Positions 46,027 through 56,629 of a stretch of 64,000 bases of DNA are shown piece after piece; within the stretch, counting starts at the first letter, position 1; each line of letters starts with the position of its first letter. This DNA comes from Ichthyophis bannanicus (taxonomy: Eukaryota; Chordata; Amphibia; Gymnophiona; Ichthyophiidae): positions 4,521,001 through 4,585,000 of the forward strand of contig JAWIIG010000025.1 in assembly GCA_033557465.1 (NCBI GenBank). The letters run 5' to 3'. Both the position numbers and the translations under genes were made by a program. The notes under the pieces were generated by a model. The model did not search any database. It worked only from the letters and a program-made list of their open reading frames with translations, and was not told where the DNA came from.

Positions 46027-46910
46027 TATATTGAACAGTTCCGGTCCCAAGACCGAACCCTCGGGCACACCACTAATCACTTTCCTTTCATCCGAATGAG
46101 TTCCGTTTACCGTCACTTTCTGTCATCTGTCAGCCAACCTATTTCTGATCCAGTTCACTATCTTGGGACCCATCCCCAAGCTGTTGAGTTTATTGATAAG
46201 CCTCCTATGAGGAACAATATCAAAGGCTTTGCTGAAATCTAGGTAGATCACATCCATCGCATGCCCTTGATCTAGTTCTCTGGTCACTCAGTCAAAGAAC
46301 TCAATCAAATTTGTTTGGCAAGATCGTCCTTTGGTAAAACCATGTTGCCTCGGATCATGCAACCTGCTGGTTTAGAGGAAGGCCACTATTCACTCTTTCA
46401 GGAGCGCCTCCATTACTTTTGCCGCCACCGAGGTAAGGCTTACTGGCCTGTAGTTTGTCACTTCTTCCCTATTACCACATTTGTGGAGAGGTACCACATT
46501 AGCCCTTCTCCAGTCCTGTGGAACTTCTCCTTTCTCCAAGGATCTATTAAAAACATCCTTCAAAGACCCTGCAAGAACCTCTCTGAGTTCATTCAGTATC
46601 CTGGAGTGTATCCCATCTGATCCCTTAGACTTGTCTACTTTCAGTTTTGCAAGCTGTTCTAACACATCATCTTTTGTGAATGGTGTGGTATCTATTCCAT
46701 TCCCATTTGTATATTTGTCAATCACAAGTGGTTCTTCTCCAGGATTTTCTCTAGTGAAAACAGAGCAGAAGTATTTGTTTAGCATTGTCGCTTTTTCAAA
46801 GTCACTTTCCACGAATCCATTCCCAGCACTTTTAAGTCCTGCAATTCCACCTCTGATTTTCCTCCTCTCCCAAATATACCTGAAAAAAGTCTTGTTGCCA
46901 CACTTTGAAG

Positions 46911-47353
46911 GTGGAAAACGACACAGTCCTGTGTTTCGGGTTAACAAACTTCAAAACCCTGCTTCAGGTTAATATCCACCAACGTGCGCATGGAAAGCTA
47001 GGGAGAAAGTGAGATCTTTAAACCCGCTTAAAGCGCATCTTCGATTTATACGTGCACAACTTCATGGAGCCTATCTTACTCAGTATTTGCGATCCCGTAC
47101 AATTCCTCAGGGATTACAGATCCAGAAACCACCAAAATTGTTTTCCGATGAACCAGATTTCCTTGTCAAGTGGAATGGCATTTTGAATAAATGCTCGTTC
47201 GATCTTATGACGCTTAGCAGTAATCCTATATCCAGAAATGATGTCAGACGCCATGGTTTTAAAGATCTCACTTTCTCCTTAGCTTTGGATATTAACCTGA
47301 AGCAGGTTTTTGAAGTTTGTTAACCCAAAACTCAGGACTGTGTTGTTTTCCAT
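46911..47353 (+). mobile_element. Penelope-like element fragment with inverted flanks
   Basis: Left arm 46911-47022 and right arm 47258-47353 are inverted copies (for example GTTAACAAACTTCAAAA against TTTTTGAAGTTTGTTAAC). Between them a plus-strand frame reads LKAHLRFIRAQLHGAYLTQY, SRTIPQGLQIQKPPKLFSDE and FLVKWNGILNKCSFDLM. I recall a similar Y-L-R-R-I-P-x-G-L motif near the N-terminus of amphibian Penelope-like polyproteins. No catalytic domain is present. Confidence 0.45.
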
Positions 47354-48070
47354 CTTCACCGATGAACTGTGTTGAAGCGCTGTGGTTTCAGTTAAGTACT
47401 TTCTTCGTGAAACGATTTTTTGGCAGTTTAAAGGTTTTAATGCATTTTGAATAAAAGGACGTGAACCTTCAGTTAAGAAGTTCTTGCCTGGGGTTCCTTG
47501 TCCGACAAAAACATTTACTAATGCGGTTGGGGATTTGTTTGATCATTTGAGGAGAGGAATCTGTGTTCTTGTTTGATTCTATGTATTTGGGCGGCAGTAT
47601 TTCCCTTGCCCTGGGGTTCTGATTTGTTGGACATTTCCCAGAGCTGACATATTCCAGTTAATAAATTCAAAATAAAGAGATGTCTTTCTACCTTTTGTGC
47701 ATTTTTTTTTTCAGTTGCAATTGCTCCAGCCACTTTCTTCTGGTTTCTTCATATCTTCTGCTAACTCTCCATCGTCAACTGTCTATTTGTCCTTTCTTCT
47801 CTCTTCTAGTTTTTTTTCCATTCTCTCTCTACATCTACTTTAACATACTAATCTTTCTCCTTTTGCTCTTTCCTCATTCCTTTTTCATCCACTCAAATTT
47901 TACCCCTCCATCCTCAATCCCCACTTACTCTCCTAATACCTGGCCAATGGTAGATTTTTCTTCCCTCCCACACAAAATATTTTTCCCCTCTCCATTTCAC
48001 TCTCTCAGCTCCATCCCATTCTCATCCTCCCCCAACATCAGCTCCCTTCTAGTTCCAGCCCCACCCAGCA
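47354..48070. other. AT- then CT-rich sequence, no gene
   Basis: Pyrimidine-rich DNA with long chance frames (for example plus 47680-48114). Composition explains the openness. Part of it may be Penelope-like 5' sequence (to about 47520). Confidence 0.4.
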
Positions 48071-48074
48071 TCCA

Positions 48075-48495
48075 CTCCCTTCTAGGCCCCGCATCAGCCC
48101 ATTTCCAGTCCTAGCCCCCCCATCAGCCCATTTCCAGTCCTAGCTCCCCCATCCATTTCCAGTCCTATCCAAGTCCCTCCATCAGCTCATTTCCAATCCC
48201 AGCCCCCCATCAGTCCATTTCTAGTCCTTTCCTAGCCCCACCATCAGCCCATGGCAAATCCTAGCTCCCTTCCACTCAGCCCATTTCCATTCCGGGCCCC
48301 CGTCCCCATCAGCTATTTGCAGTTCAAGCCTCCCCTTCCACTCAGCCCTTTTCCATTCCTAGCAACCCCCCAACCCATTACCAGTCCTAAGCCCCCATCA
48401 GCCCACTTCCAGTCCTAACCCTCTATTGCCCCATTTTCAGTCTTAGCCCCCCCCCCATAGCCCATTACCAATCCTAACCCCCTATCAGCCAGCTC
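48075..48495 (+). repeat. Minisatellite, unit about 29-33 bp, roughly 14 copies
   Basis: Units follow CCCATCAGCCCATTTCCAGT plus CCTAGCC with many substitutions and small length changes. The array ends shortly before family A copy 3. Confidence 0.85.
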
Positions 48496-48774
48496 TTTTT
48501 TTTAAATTTACCTATGCAGAATGTTCTTTGCGCGGGGCCCCCTGAAACGCAGGGTCCTGTGCAAAACACATTCTCGCCCAATGGACAAGCCGACCCTGAG
48601 TCTAAGGCATATGTTTACTAGACCGTCTTAATGTTACCGGTGCTAGTTGCATCGTTAATGTGAAGAATGCCATATAAGGTAGTGGGCGGTCCGGAGGGAA
48701 GGTTGCAAGGAATCGGTATCGTGTGATAGTGCATGTTAACCCTAAGTTCATGCCAGCGCAGTGTTAGAAGCTAT

Positions 48775-49245
48775 AAAGATATAGCCCACTGGTTACTGCA
48801 ATGACTGTGGAGGCAGAGGTCTTGGGTTCAATCCCACAGTGGTGTTATGTAAGAAGGCTGTCTGAAGGCATTTCATTTTTTAATTTAAATCAGTGCTGTC
48901 TGAGGCATTTCCTTTTTAAATTTAAATCAGTGCTGTCAGTAAAAACACCCTCACAGTGCCATAACCTAAGATGCCGCATAAGGCGCACTATAAGGCACTC
49001 CATAGGGCACAGTATAAAGTGCCCTGTCTGCCAAGGCACCTTATAATGTACCCTATAGAGTGCTCTGTAGGGCGCCTTATGAGGCAACTTAGGCTACGGC
49101 ACTGTGAGGGTGGTTCTGCTGGCAGCACTGATATAAATTAAAAGGAAAGTCTCAGACAGCCTTATTACATAACACCACTGTGGGATCAAACCCATGACCT
49201 CTGCCTTTGCAGTCATTGAGTAACCAGTAGGCTACATCTCTATAG
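48775..49245. repeat. Foldback block with tRNA-like ends, copy 3
   Basis: Same organisation as 31495-31983: A box TAGCCCACTGG and B box GGGTTCAATCCC on the left arm, a core of 12-bp-type units (CATAAGGCGCAC and relatives), and the inverted arm ending CACTGTGGGATCAAACCC. A private tandem duplication of about 38 bp (TGAGGCATTTCCTTTTTAAA...) occurs near 48860-48935. Confidence 0.7.
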
Positions 49246-49859
49246 TGTCTAACACACTGCTGGCTGGCTACAGAAAGACTGCAGGTCAAAGCACAAACTG
49301 TCTGCTGTGGTTACCAGGCTAGGGTAAACTCACCCGTACACATGATGCACTGCAAATGCAGATCAGCAGCCTATATCTGATCACAAGATGGGGTATGCAC
49401 ATCTATAGCACCCCGGCCTGGTAGAGGGAACTGACCGTGTGTGTTACTGGCACAGAGTAGCTACAGACCATGACATTGTGCGGCTCCTGTGCTCACCCTG
49501 AGGGTGAGGTGGGGTGACCAGCACCAGGTTCACAGCACCTGGCTTGGCTGAGATAGGCTGTGCTGCAGGTTCCCATCAGTGCTAGTGTGTGATAGGTAGT
49601 CCTTACAGACACATCTAGGATACACCTGTGTCCATCTGTATTTTCCAGTCACATCTAACCCTTGTGGACTATGATGTACCCAGAATAGTGCATATCCTGT
49701 GTGGTTGCCATGGTCACATGTTATAAGAGAAGGGTGATGTTTGGACCTAAAAGCAGACTATGTAGCACCACCCAACCCGCCCTCTCGGGGTCAGGGTCGG
49801 GGAACAGGATCTCCCACCAACAGATCCACATTCTACATCTCTGCCATGATGGCAGTAGA

Positions 49860-50817
49860 AACATAGAAACATAGAAACCTGATGACAGAAAAAGACCACA
49901 AGGCCCATCTAGTCTGTCCTTCCATAACAACAACTACAACAGTCCACTTTCTACCTTTAGAGATCCTCTGTGTTGGTCCCATGCTTTTTTGAATTCAGTT
50001 ACTGTCCTCATCTCTACCACCTCCACTGGGAGACTATTCCACGGATCCACTACTCTTTCCGTAAAGAAATATTTCCGCATATCACTCCTGAATCTATCTC
50101 CCTTCACCCTCATCCCATGTCCCCTCATAGCAGAACTTGCTTTCAATTGAAAGAGGCTCTCTCCCTGAACATTTATGCCACGGAGGTATTTAAACATCTC
50201 AATCATATCACCTCTATCCCGCCTTTCCTCTAAGGTGTACATATTAAGATCCTTAAGTCTGTCCTCATATGCTTTATAATGAAGCCCATTAATCATTTTA
50301 GTAGCAACCCTCTGCACCGACTCCATCCTGTTCACATCCTTTTGAAGGTGCGGTCTCCAGAATTGCACACCATACTCCAAATGAGGTCGCACCAAAGACT
50401 TATACAGAGGTAATATCACCTCCTTTTTTCTGCTAGCCATTCCTCTCTGTATGCACCCAAGCATCCTTCTAGCTTTTGCCGTCGCCTTTTCTACCTGTTT
50501 AGCTACTTTAAGATCATCAGACACAACCACGCCTAGGTCCCGCTCTTCTTTAGTGGACAAAAGTGCTTCACCTCCTATACTGTATTGCTCCCTTGGATTG
50601 CTGCAGCCCAAATGCATGACCTTACATTTTTTAACATTAAATCCCAGCTGCCAAATTCTAGACCATTCTTCAAGCTTAGCTAGATCCCTCCTCATGTTAT
50701 CTACACCTTCCTGGGTGTCTACTCTATTACAGATTTTGGTATCATCCGCAAAGAGGCAAACCTTACCCGACAGCCCTTCCGCTATATCACTAACAAAGAT
50801 GTTAAAAAGAATCGGAC
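49860..50817 (-). mobile_element. CR1 3' end inserted in family A copy 3
   Basis: The 3' end on the minus strand is GTCTTTTTCTGTCATCAGG followed by two to three TTTCTATG octamers, the CR1-type 3' repeat. Copy 1 has the intact site near 30890 (GGCAGTAG/AGGAGACC in reverse complement), so the insertion postdates family A amplification. It is truncated at its 5' side. Confidence 0.85.
49934..50770 (-). pseudogene. CR1 ORF2 C-terminal part, open
   Basis: Frame on the minus strand: DDTKICNRVDTQEG-type RT motif, then [110 protein letters not shown] and WNSLPVEVVEMRTVTEFKKA. No stop falls within the retained part. The N-terminal endonuclease and most of the polymerase are missing. Confidence 0.85.
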
Positions 50818-51919
50818 CAAGAGGGGACCATCAACCCCAGTCCTGCTGGGGAATAGGCACCCTACAACGCAGTCAATACAGATCTGTATGTATCACATAG
50901 GGTACTGGCAGACAGGCCTGGAAAAGCTTAGCTACCCGCCACCACTATCTGACACTCACCAGCAGAGGGCACAGTCAGTCTCCACCCACAGCACCCTGGA
51001 AGGTGTTCCAACCATACACATGCTAACTGCAGACAGTCTGCTAGCTAGCACATAGTGCATGTTCCTGGAAGAACCGTGTGCACCCAAAAACAGGATATGA
51101 GCACACACACCAAGCAGGTATGTCACTGACTGGGCCCCAGAAAAAGAAACTCATAGATATCACTTGAGCAAAATACTGTACAGCACTATGGGGGAACCTA
51201 CCCATGCCATGGTCACTGCTCAGTCAGGGTGAAAGTGACCCCCCCCCCTCCCAGCATGACATGCTGTGGCCACCCTGCCCATGCAGGTGGTGGTCGGGCA
51301 CTACAATGTCCCAGCCATTGCCCTATGCCCTGTGCAGATGCATCCTGCCCAGGCCGCCCTGTCCAGGCCATACCCACACTACCTTGCTCCTCATTATGCA
51401 CATTGGCAGGCTAACACTGGAAACAGTGCAAGCATTGTGGGCTCAATAAGGTATAGGCAGCCACAAAATACTGGATAGACAGACACACACTCCCACACCT
51501 ATTTCAGCATTGTGCAAATATAGAAGTGGTTGGCAGCCCTGGCCGCCACACCAGTCCTGGGCACAGTGCAGGCAGTGCTATGGTACTCAGTACTGTTAGG
51601 GTCACTCCCCGGGGTGGTAAACATTGTCAGAAACAAGAACTGAAACACACTCCACAGATATCAGAAAGGTTGCTATGACGAATCTCTGTCAACAAATTGT
51701 GTTTAACCTAGGATTTGTTATCTGACATTAATCATAGCAACCTTTTGATATATGTGGAATGTGTTTCCAAGTTTAAGACGGCATTGTTAAGGTATGCAGG
51801 TGCTAGTATTGGTAGATGCTGCTCCGCGCAAGGCCCAACAGCCTGACTCTCCATGAGACGTTGGATAGTGGAGCCTGTGGGTGTGGGTGTTTGTGGCCCT
51901 GTTGGCTGCTGCTCTAGGG

Positions 51920-52111
51920 CAGAGGTTTCCAACTCCGGTCCTGGTGGGCCAAACACGGTTCAGTTTTTCATGATGTCCCTAATGAATATGCATGAATACA
52001 TTTGCATAAAATGGGGGCTGTGCATACAAATGCATCACAGGCATATTTATTAGGGACAGCATGAAACTTGAATGGTGTTTGGCCCTCCAGGACTGCAGTT
52101 GGGAACCTCTG
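51920..52111. mobile_element. hAT-type MITE inside family A copy 3
   Basis: Same element as 29623-29815 in the opposite orientation (CAGAGGTTTCCAACTCCGGT ... GTTGGGAACCTCTG), with the duplication CTCTAGGG on both sides (51912-51919 and 52112-52119). It sits at the same position of the host element as in copy 1, so it was present before copies 1 and 3 separated. Confidence 0.85.
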
Positions 52112-53254
52112 CTCTAGGGATTGCACATGTTTATGGTGTATGTGCTCTGTAGGGTAAAATATAGGCGTTTAGGGCGTGTTTATTTTATCTTTTCCACTAA
52201 ATCATTATGTATGTTTTAATTCCTGGCCTGTACAGCCGCACTGTTATGTATAGCAAACCGCTGCTGATCGCTGGAAGTAGCGGGATACAAGTGTACACTA
52301 AATCTGCAATAAAGGTTCCTTTTTTATTACCACGGTTTAGTACTGGGTAAAATATAGGGACATGGTCTGCAGGAGCCACAGCTAGGACTTGAACCTGTAA
52401 CCTTCTGCTCCTGAATATACTGGCTGTGTGTACTGCACCAAACTGTTGTCACAGAAGCAGATCATTCCCTGGGAATACCATGACTGTTTGTCAGACAGAC
52501 CTTGTCTGTTGCAGTGCATGGCACCCACCTAAACAGGTCTTAGCCTTGGTCTGCTGTGGGCAGATGCCACTGCCCCCTCCACCACCAGCACCCCTCCGCC
52601 ACCATGCTGACATGCCCTTGTGCCGGTGGTGCTGGTGGTGCGCAGTCCCAGGCCATCCAGTGTTCCAGTAGGCAGCTGCCTATGGTGCATGATATGGGGT
52701 AGGGGTGCCTGCATAGATGTCCATGCTTCCCCCCAGCACTGCCTGCCAATGTTATGTGCCCTTTGGGGTACTTGGTAGGTACTGTCACCTGGAACACTGT
52801 GGGACACACACTCGTGGACATGTTTGCCCTTGGTCAGTTGCTGTCTTGCTGTTTTTCTGTTTCTACATTCCTAAGTGTCACCTAGGCATCTGCTTAGTCC
52901 ACCCTGTGCCCCAGCTGCCCCACTGCATGTCCCGCCTGCAGCCCCCTGTACCCCATTTGCAGCCTCACTGTAGTATCCTTTCGTACGTGGGCACTATGCT
53001 GTTGCTGCACATGTATCATTACTATCACTTTTCTTGGTCTCCCTGCCTTTGCTGTACATTGCTGACTGAAATGGTTTCTCTCTCCTGCAAATGTGCCTCT
53101 AACGCAAGGTTTTCAGTGGCGTTAATTTTCAGACCCTGATTTCACAGCGTTAGTGTTCCTGGGGCCTCTTCCCACCCACTCTCCGCCCATTGACCCCAAT
53201 CTCCGCCCTCTGGGGAGCCTTACTCCACCATCTGCGCACCTTAACGCCGCCGGA

Positions 53255-53345
53255 GATGTTATCGCGCAATACGTGACGTTATCGCACGGTAATGCACCAT
53301 TATCACGCAATAACGTCACTTATCGCGCGATAACATCGCCACTGC
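53255..53345. repeat. Subterminal GCGATAA motif block of copy 3
   Basis: TTATCGCGCAATACGTGACG and CACTTATCGCGCGATAACAT form the counterpart of 28225-28345 in copy 1. Confidence 0.6.
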
Positions 53346-53629
53346 GACGTTAGCGCTGTTTAGTAAACATACCCCTAAGACTATGAGTTTGCTGTGAGTG
53401 GATTCCACCTTGGCTTTTATCTCAAACCACACCATGCATTTGTTGAATGGCTTGCCTGCCTTTTGCATGGGTTTTGTTCTACACACTCCTTCCCACTTGC
53501 CATTGATGTGTTCAAAAGTGTGGCTGTTTCCAATGTTGTTTTGCTTTTGCTGGGCGTGACATACTGAACGTGTCCTTCTCCATCCGTCACACCCTTTCCC
53601 TAGTTTAAATGCCTGTCCATATAATGCCT

Positions 53630-54490
53630 GAATTTTTCACTTAGGATGCTTTTCCCTGCGGTGGAGAGATATAGTCCATCCACACAGTATAGTCTCTTGT
53701 CGATCCATGTTTCCCCAGTCACCTATATATCTAAATCTTTCTTGTTTGCACCACATTTGGAGGCATGTATTAAAGTTGTTTATGCGATGCAACCTTTCCA
53801 CCCACTTACCAAGAACAGGTAGAACCTTTGAGAATGCCATAGTGTTAGCAATGGACTTGAGTTTCTCTCCCAGAGTCTGGAAGTCCCTTTGAACTACAGA
53901 GGCACCGTTTCTTGCCAGGTCATTTGTACCCAAGTGGATGACAATATCAGTTTTGGAGTGCTCACTTTCTGCACTAATTATACCAACAATTTGGTTTGTA
54001 TTCCTGCTGGCTGAAGAGCCTGGGAGGCATTTGATCATCCTCTCTCCTTTGAGCTGTGTTCCCAAGTTGGTGCTTCTAATGATGGACTCTCCGAGGAGTT
54101 TTTTGTTTTGTGATTTTTTTTCCTATTTGATACGTTATCAGTAGATTTGGCATTAAGACTGGGCACCCTTATCCAAGGCAGAGAAGGCATTATACAGGAA
54201 TATCACTTGATGAATAGGGTGTCTCTGCATTACAGGTCGCAACCTACAGTAGCCCACTGTGATCCATTTGTTCCTGAGATGTTTGATTCTTTGTGGAAGC
54301 GGTAGTGTATTTTGTTCAGTTTGTAACCTAGAGGAAGTGTGTTTAATTGCAGCTAATTCTTCCCTTAGTAGAGTCAATTCTTTTTGCATAACAGCTAACT
54401 TGAGGCATATAGGGCAAGCTGTTAGGATCCAAATGATTCTTCTTAGAATGAAAGCACCACAGCTATTGCATTGAATACGTGACATTCTGA
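53630..54490 (-). pseudogene. CR1-type ORF1 remnant with SGNH esterase domain
   Basis: CR1 ORF1 proteins combine an N-terminal Cys-rich/coiled-coil part with an SGNH (GDSL-like) esterase. Here, on the minus strand, MSRIQCNSCGAFILRR and CPICLKLAVMQKELTLLREE (54485 onward) give two CxxC pairs and a coiled coil. After frameshifts follow SEHSKTDIVIHLGTNDLARN (GTND block), VVQRDFQTLGEKLKSIANTM and LQMWCKQERFRYIGDWGNM. A frameshift near 53685 moves the final block to another frame, where DGLYLSTAGKS stands in place of the usual DGLHLS; the catalytic His is Tyr. The copy is dead. The family role, probably membrane or RNP handling, is not settled. Confidence 0.75.
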
Positions 54491-55019
54491 CTCAACTGTC
54501 CTAGAAGGAGAAAAGAAGAAAAAGTGGGCGTAACACCTAATTAAAGGACAGATGTAAATGTATATGATGACTATATAGGCAATGCAACCCAGTGTGGTGG
54601 GGTGAAGGTTAGGGTGCTGGGCAGGAACTTAAGTGTCCCTGGCCAGTAGGCCTTCTATGAACCGAGGGCACACTCAGATATCTGATTTAAAGGCTACGCA
54701 AGGAACGTAGGCAGGCTGAAGATCCCTAAAATCCTATATGCAACAGGTAAAGTTTATCAAAAAAACAGGCAATGATAAAGTTTGAAAGCCATAGCTGAGT
54801 GTGTAGTCTCTTGAAGTTCTGATGAACAGACTGGTTCAGGTATTTGGTCAGTGGTAGAGCAACTTTAATTTAATTAGCCCCACCCTGTAAGGCAGGCTTG
54901 CAACAAACAAAGGAAACTAAAAAAAATTCAAACTGAAATCTTACTGCTATGTATGAGCCTACTAAGCAATGGTCCCTGTAACCTTAAAATTATACCTTTG
55001 CTTGCAAAATTAGATAGGA
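54491..55019. other. Non-coding sequence with a 44-bp direct repeat
   Basis: No protein similarity. One copy of the direct repeat is at about 54739-54782 and the second at about 55037-55081 at the edge of the LINE-2 fragment. Confidence 0.5.
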
Positions 55020-55079
55020 TACCTAAGTAGGAGACTTATGCAACAGGTAAAGTTTATCAAAAAACAGGCAATGATAAAG

Positions 55080-55868
55080 TTGGATGATTCTGGCCGTTGT
55101 GTTGAGGGCTGTCCGTAGCGGGTTGAGAGTGGTGACCGGGACACCATGGTATATTGCGTTACAATAATCTAGATGGGGGAGCATCATTACCTGCATGACT
55201 GATCTGAAATCCTGTGGGTCTAGGAGAGGTTTGAGGCATTGTATCATCTTTGCTTTGAAAAAAATTGTCTGTGCAGTTTTTGTGATATGTTGCTTGAATG
55301 AAAGTGATTGATCAAGAATGACTCCAAGGTATTTTATGTGTGATTGGACTCTTATTTGGGTCGTTCCTAGGGTGAGGTGTATTGGGGGGCTGAAGGTTGG
55401 ATCCTTTGTAACAAATAAGGCTTCTGTCTTTTTGAGATTTATCATGAGGTTGTTTTCTTGGAGCCATTTGGAGACATTAGCTGTGGGTTCATTGGATTTG
55501 TGGTCATGATGGGTCCATAAAACATAATGTCATCTGCATATATGTGGAAGTTGATATTGTGGGTCCATATTATTGCGCAGAGTGGTTGAAGGTATATGTT
55601 GAAGAGCATAGCAGAGAGTGCCGAGCCCTGTGATATTCCTTGGGTTTGTTGAAATGGGGTGGAGGTTGTAGTACTGGTCCAGATTAGTTGATATCTGTCG
55701 GTTAGGTAGGACTGGAACCACTGAAGGACTTTATCTTGTACGCCGGTCATTTGTAATCTGTTTTGGAGGAAGAGAGGATGTCTACATGTGAAGCTGATAT
55801 AAATCTCTATCCTTCTAAACAGACCTGATTGTTGAAATGAGGCCACAGACAAAAGGAAGTGCAGGGAC
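55080..55868 (-). pseudogene. LINE-2 reverse transcriptase fragment, frameshifted
   Basis: Minus-strand blocks: MTGVQDKVLQWFQSYLTDRY, GISQGSALSAMLFNIYLQPL and FHIYADDIMFYGP (RT motifs incl. YADD). After a frameshift near 55445 come KTEALFVTKDPTF, IKYLGVILDQSLSFKQHITK and LPHLDYCNAIYHGVPVTTLN. It is related to, but clearly older than, the intact L2 at 36388. Confidence 0.8.
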
Positions 55869-55870
55869 AC

Positions 55871-56619
55871 ATGGGGAATTCATATCCACGTGTTGCAGAA
55901 GGAGCTATTTCATAAATATGCACATGGGAGATATCGATGGAGGAAATCCAGCTACTTACACATGTAAGCGCTGACATTTCACAACATGCCCATGGGAATG
56001 TCGGGACTTATATGTGTATCTCAGGCATTTTGCAAATCTAGACGTGCAGCCACTCTTAATCACATACAGAGGCCTCCATTTTTACCTCATTTGGCTTTGG
56101 AGTGGGCTGGTCGAAACAAGCACTTTTTAAATGACTATTCATGTCAGGGCATGACAGAATCAGCATCCACTCAATTTCCTCATTCAAGCCCCTTGGTTGC
56201 AGATAAGCTAAATTAAATATCCAACGTTGTTCCATGAGGGTCAGATGATCAATGACAAACTTTATACTTATATATTGGTGGTATTTAACCAAGTCCCAAT
56301 CAAAGATAAAAGCGAAATACTTGTAAAGAATTATTCAGCTATAAGGTATGTGGTCCCACGTATGGCTGCCCCTCCGAATGTGGCCCGTTTTGGGCTTGCA
56401 CATGCATTCGCTATATGAAATGAAGAATACACATGTAGATGTTGGTTCCACCCAGTCCATGCCCCCAACACACCCTTGTGCACTTTTGAAATGGTGTGGT
56501 CATCCATGTGTAAATTGGGCCCTTCCTAAAATGGCCATTTATGCAAGGATGTGATTTACCAGGGTATGGGGCTTATTATATACATTTAAATCACAAATAG
56601 GGCTTCTGAAATAATCCCC
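55871..56619. mobile_element. Truncated inverted relative of the TTAA element at 35292
   Basis: Its right end, in reverse complement, reads TTAAGGGGATTATTTCAGAAGC then CCTATTTGTGATTT, matching TTAAGGGGGTCATTTTAGAAGC and TCTGTTTGTGATTT at 35292. A second shared block is CCATTTTAGGAAGGGCC. The left end is cut by the LINE-2 fragment. Confidence 0.45.
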
Positions 56620-56629
56620 TTAATCAGTA

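Larger units (their letters stand above)
42030..46908 (-). mobile_element. CR1 retrotransposon 3' half, interrupted by two later insertions
   Basis: The CR1 sequence runs from its 3' end near 42030 (GACCAGCATGGTCCATCTAG) to 42603, resumes at 45366, and continues to about 46908. Its coding pieces, read on the minus strand, are TFFRYIWERRK, LAKLKVDKSKGSDGIHSRIL, GEVPQDWRRANVVPLHKCG and NYRPVSLTSVAAKVMEALLKE (46890-46390). After the MITE come [39 protein letters not shown] and RRMLGCIQRGI (45790-45450). The RT motif is FADE instead of FADD. Family A copy 2 (42604-45365) and a mariner-like MITE (45816-46026) split it, so it is dead. Confidence 0.85.
48604..53375 (-). mobile_element. Large TIR element, family A copy 3 (inverted, about 4.8 kb with insertions)
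   Basis: The left end is damaged (CATATGTTTACTAGACCG); the right end is GTTTAGTAAACATACCCC. TAAG follows the right end and TAA precedes the left, consistent with a 3-bp TAA duplication. Its left end matches the right end of copy 1 in reverse complement (GAATGCCATATAAGGTAGTG). It carries the foldback block (48775-49245), the hAT-type MITE (51920-52111), the shared tRNA-like module, and a private CR1 insertion (49860-50817). No transposase is visible. Confidence 0.75.

Noticed and set aside
47680..48114. 144-codon plus-strand frame rich in Phe, Leu, Ser
   Set aside because: Pyrimidine-rich simple sequence running into the minisatellite; no domain or conservation signal.
48075..48495. CRISPR-like repeat array
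   Set aside because: The repeats are degenerate, directly adjoining without unique spacers, and the genome is vertebrate; it is a minisatellite.
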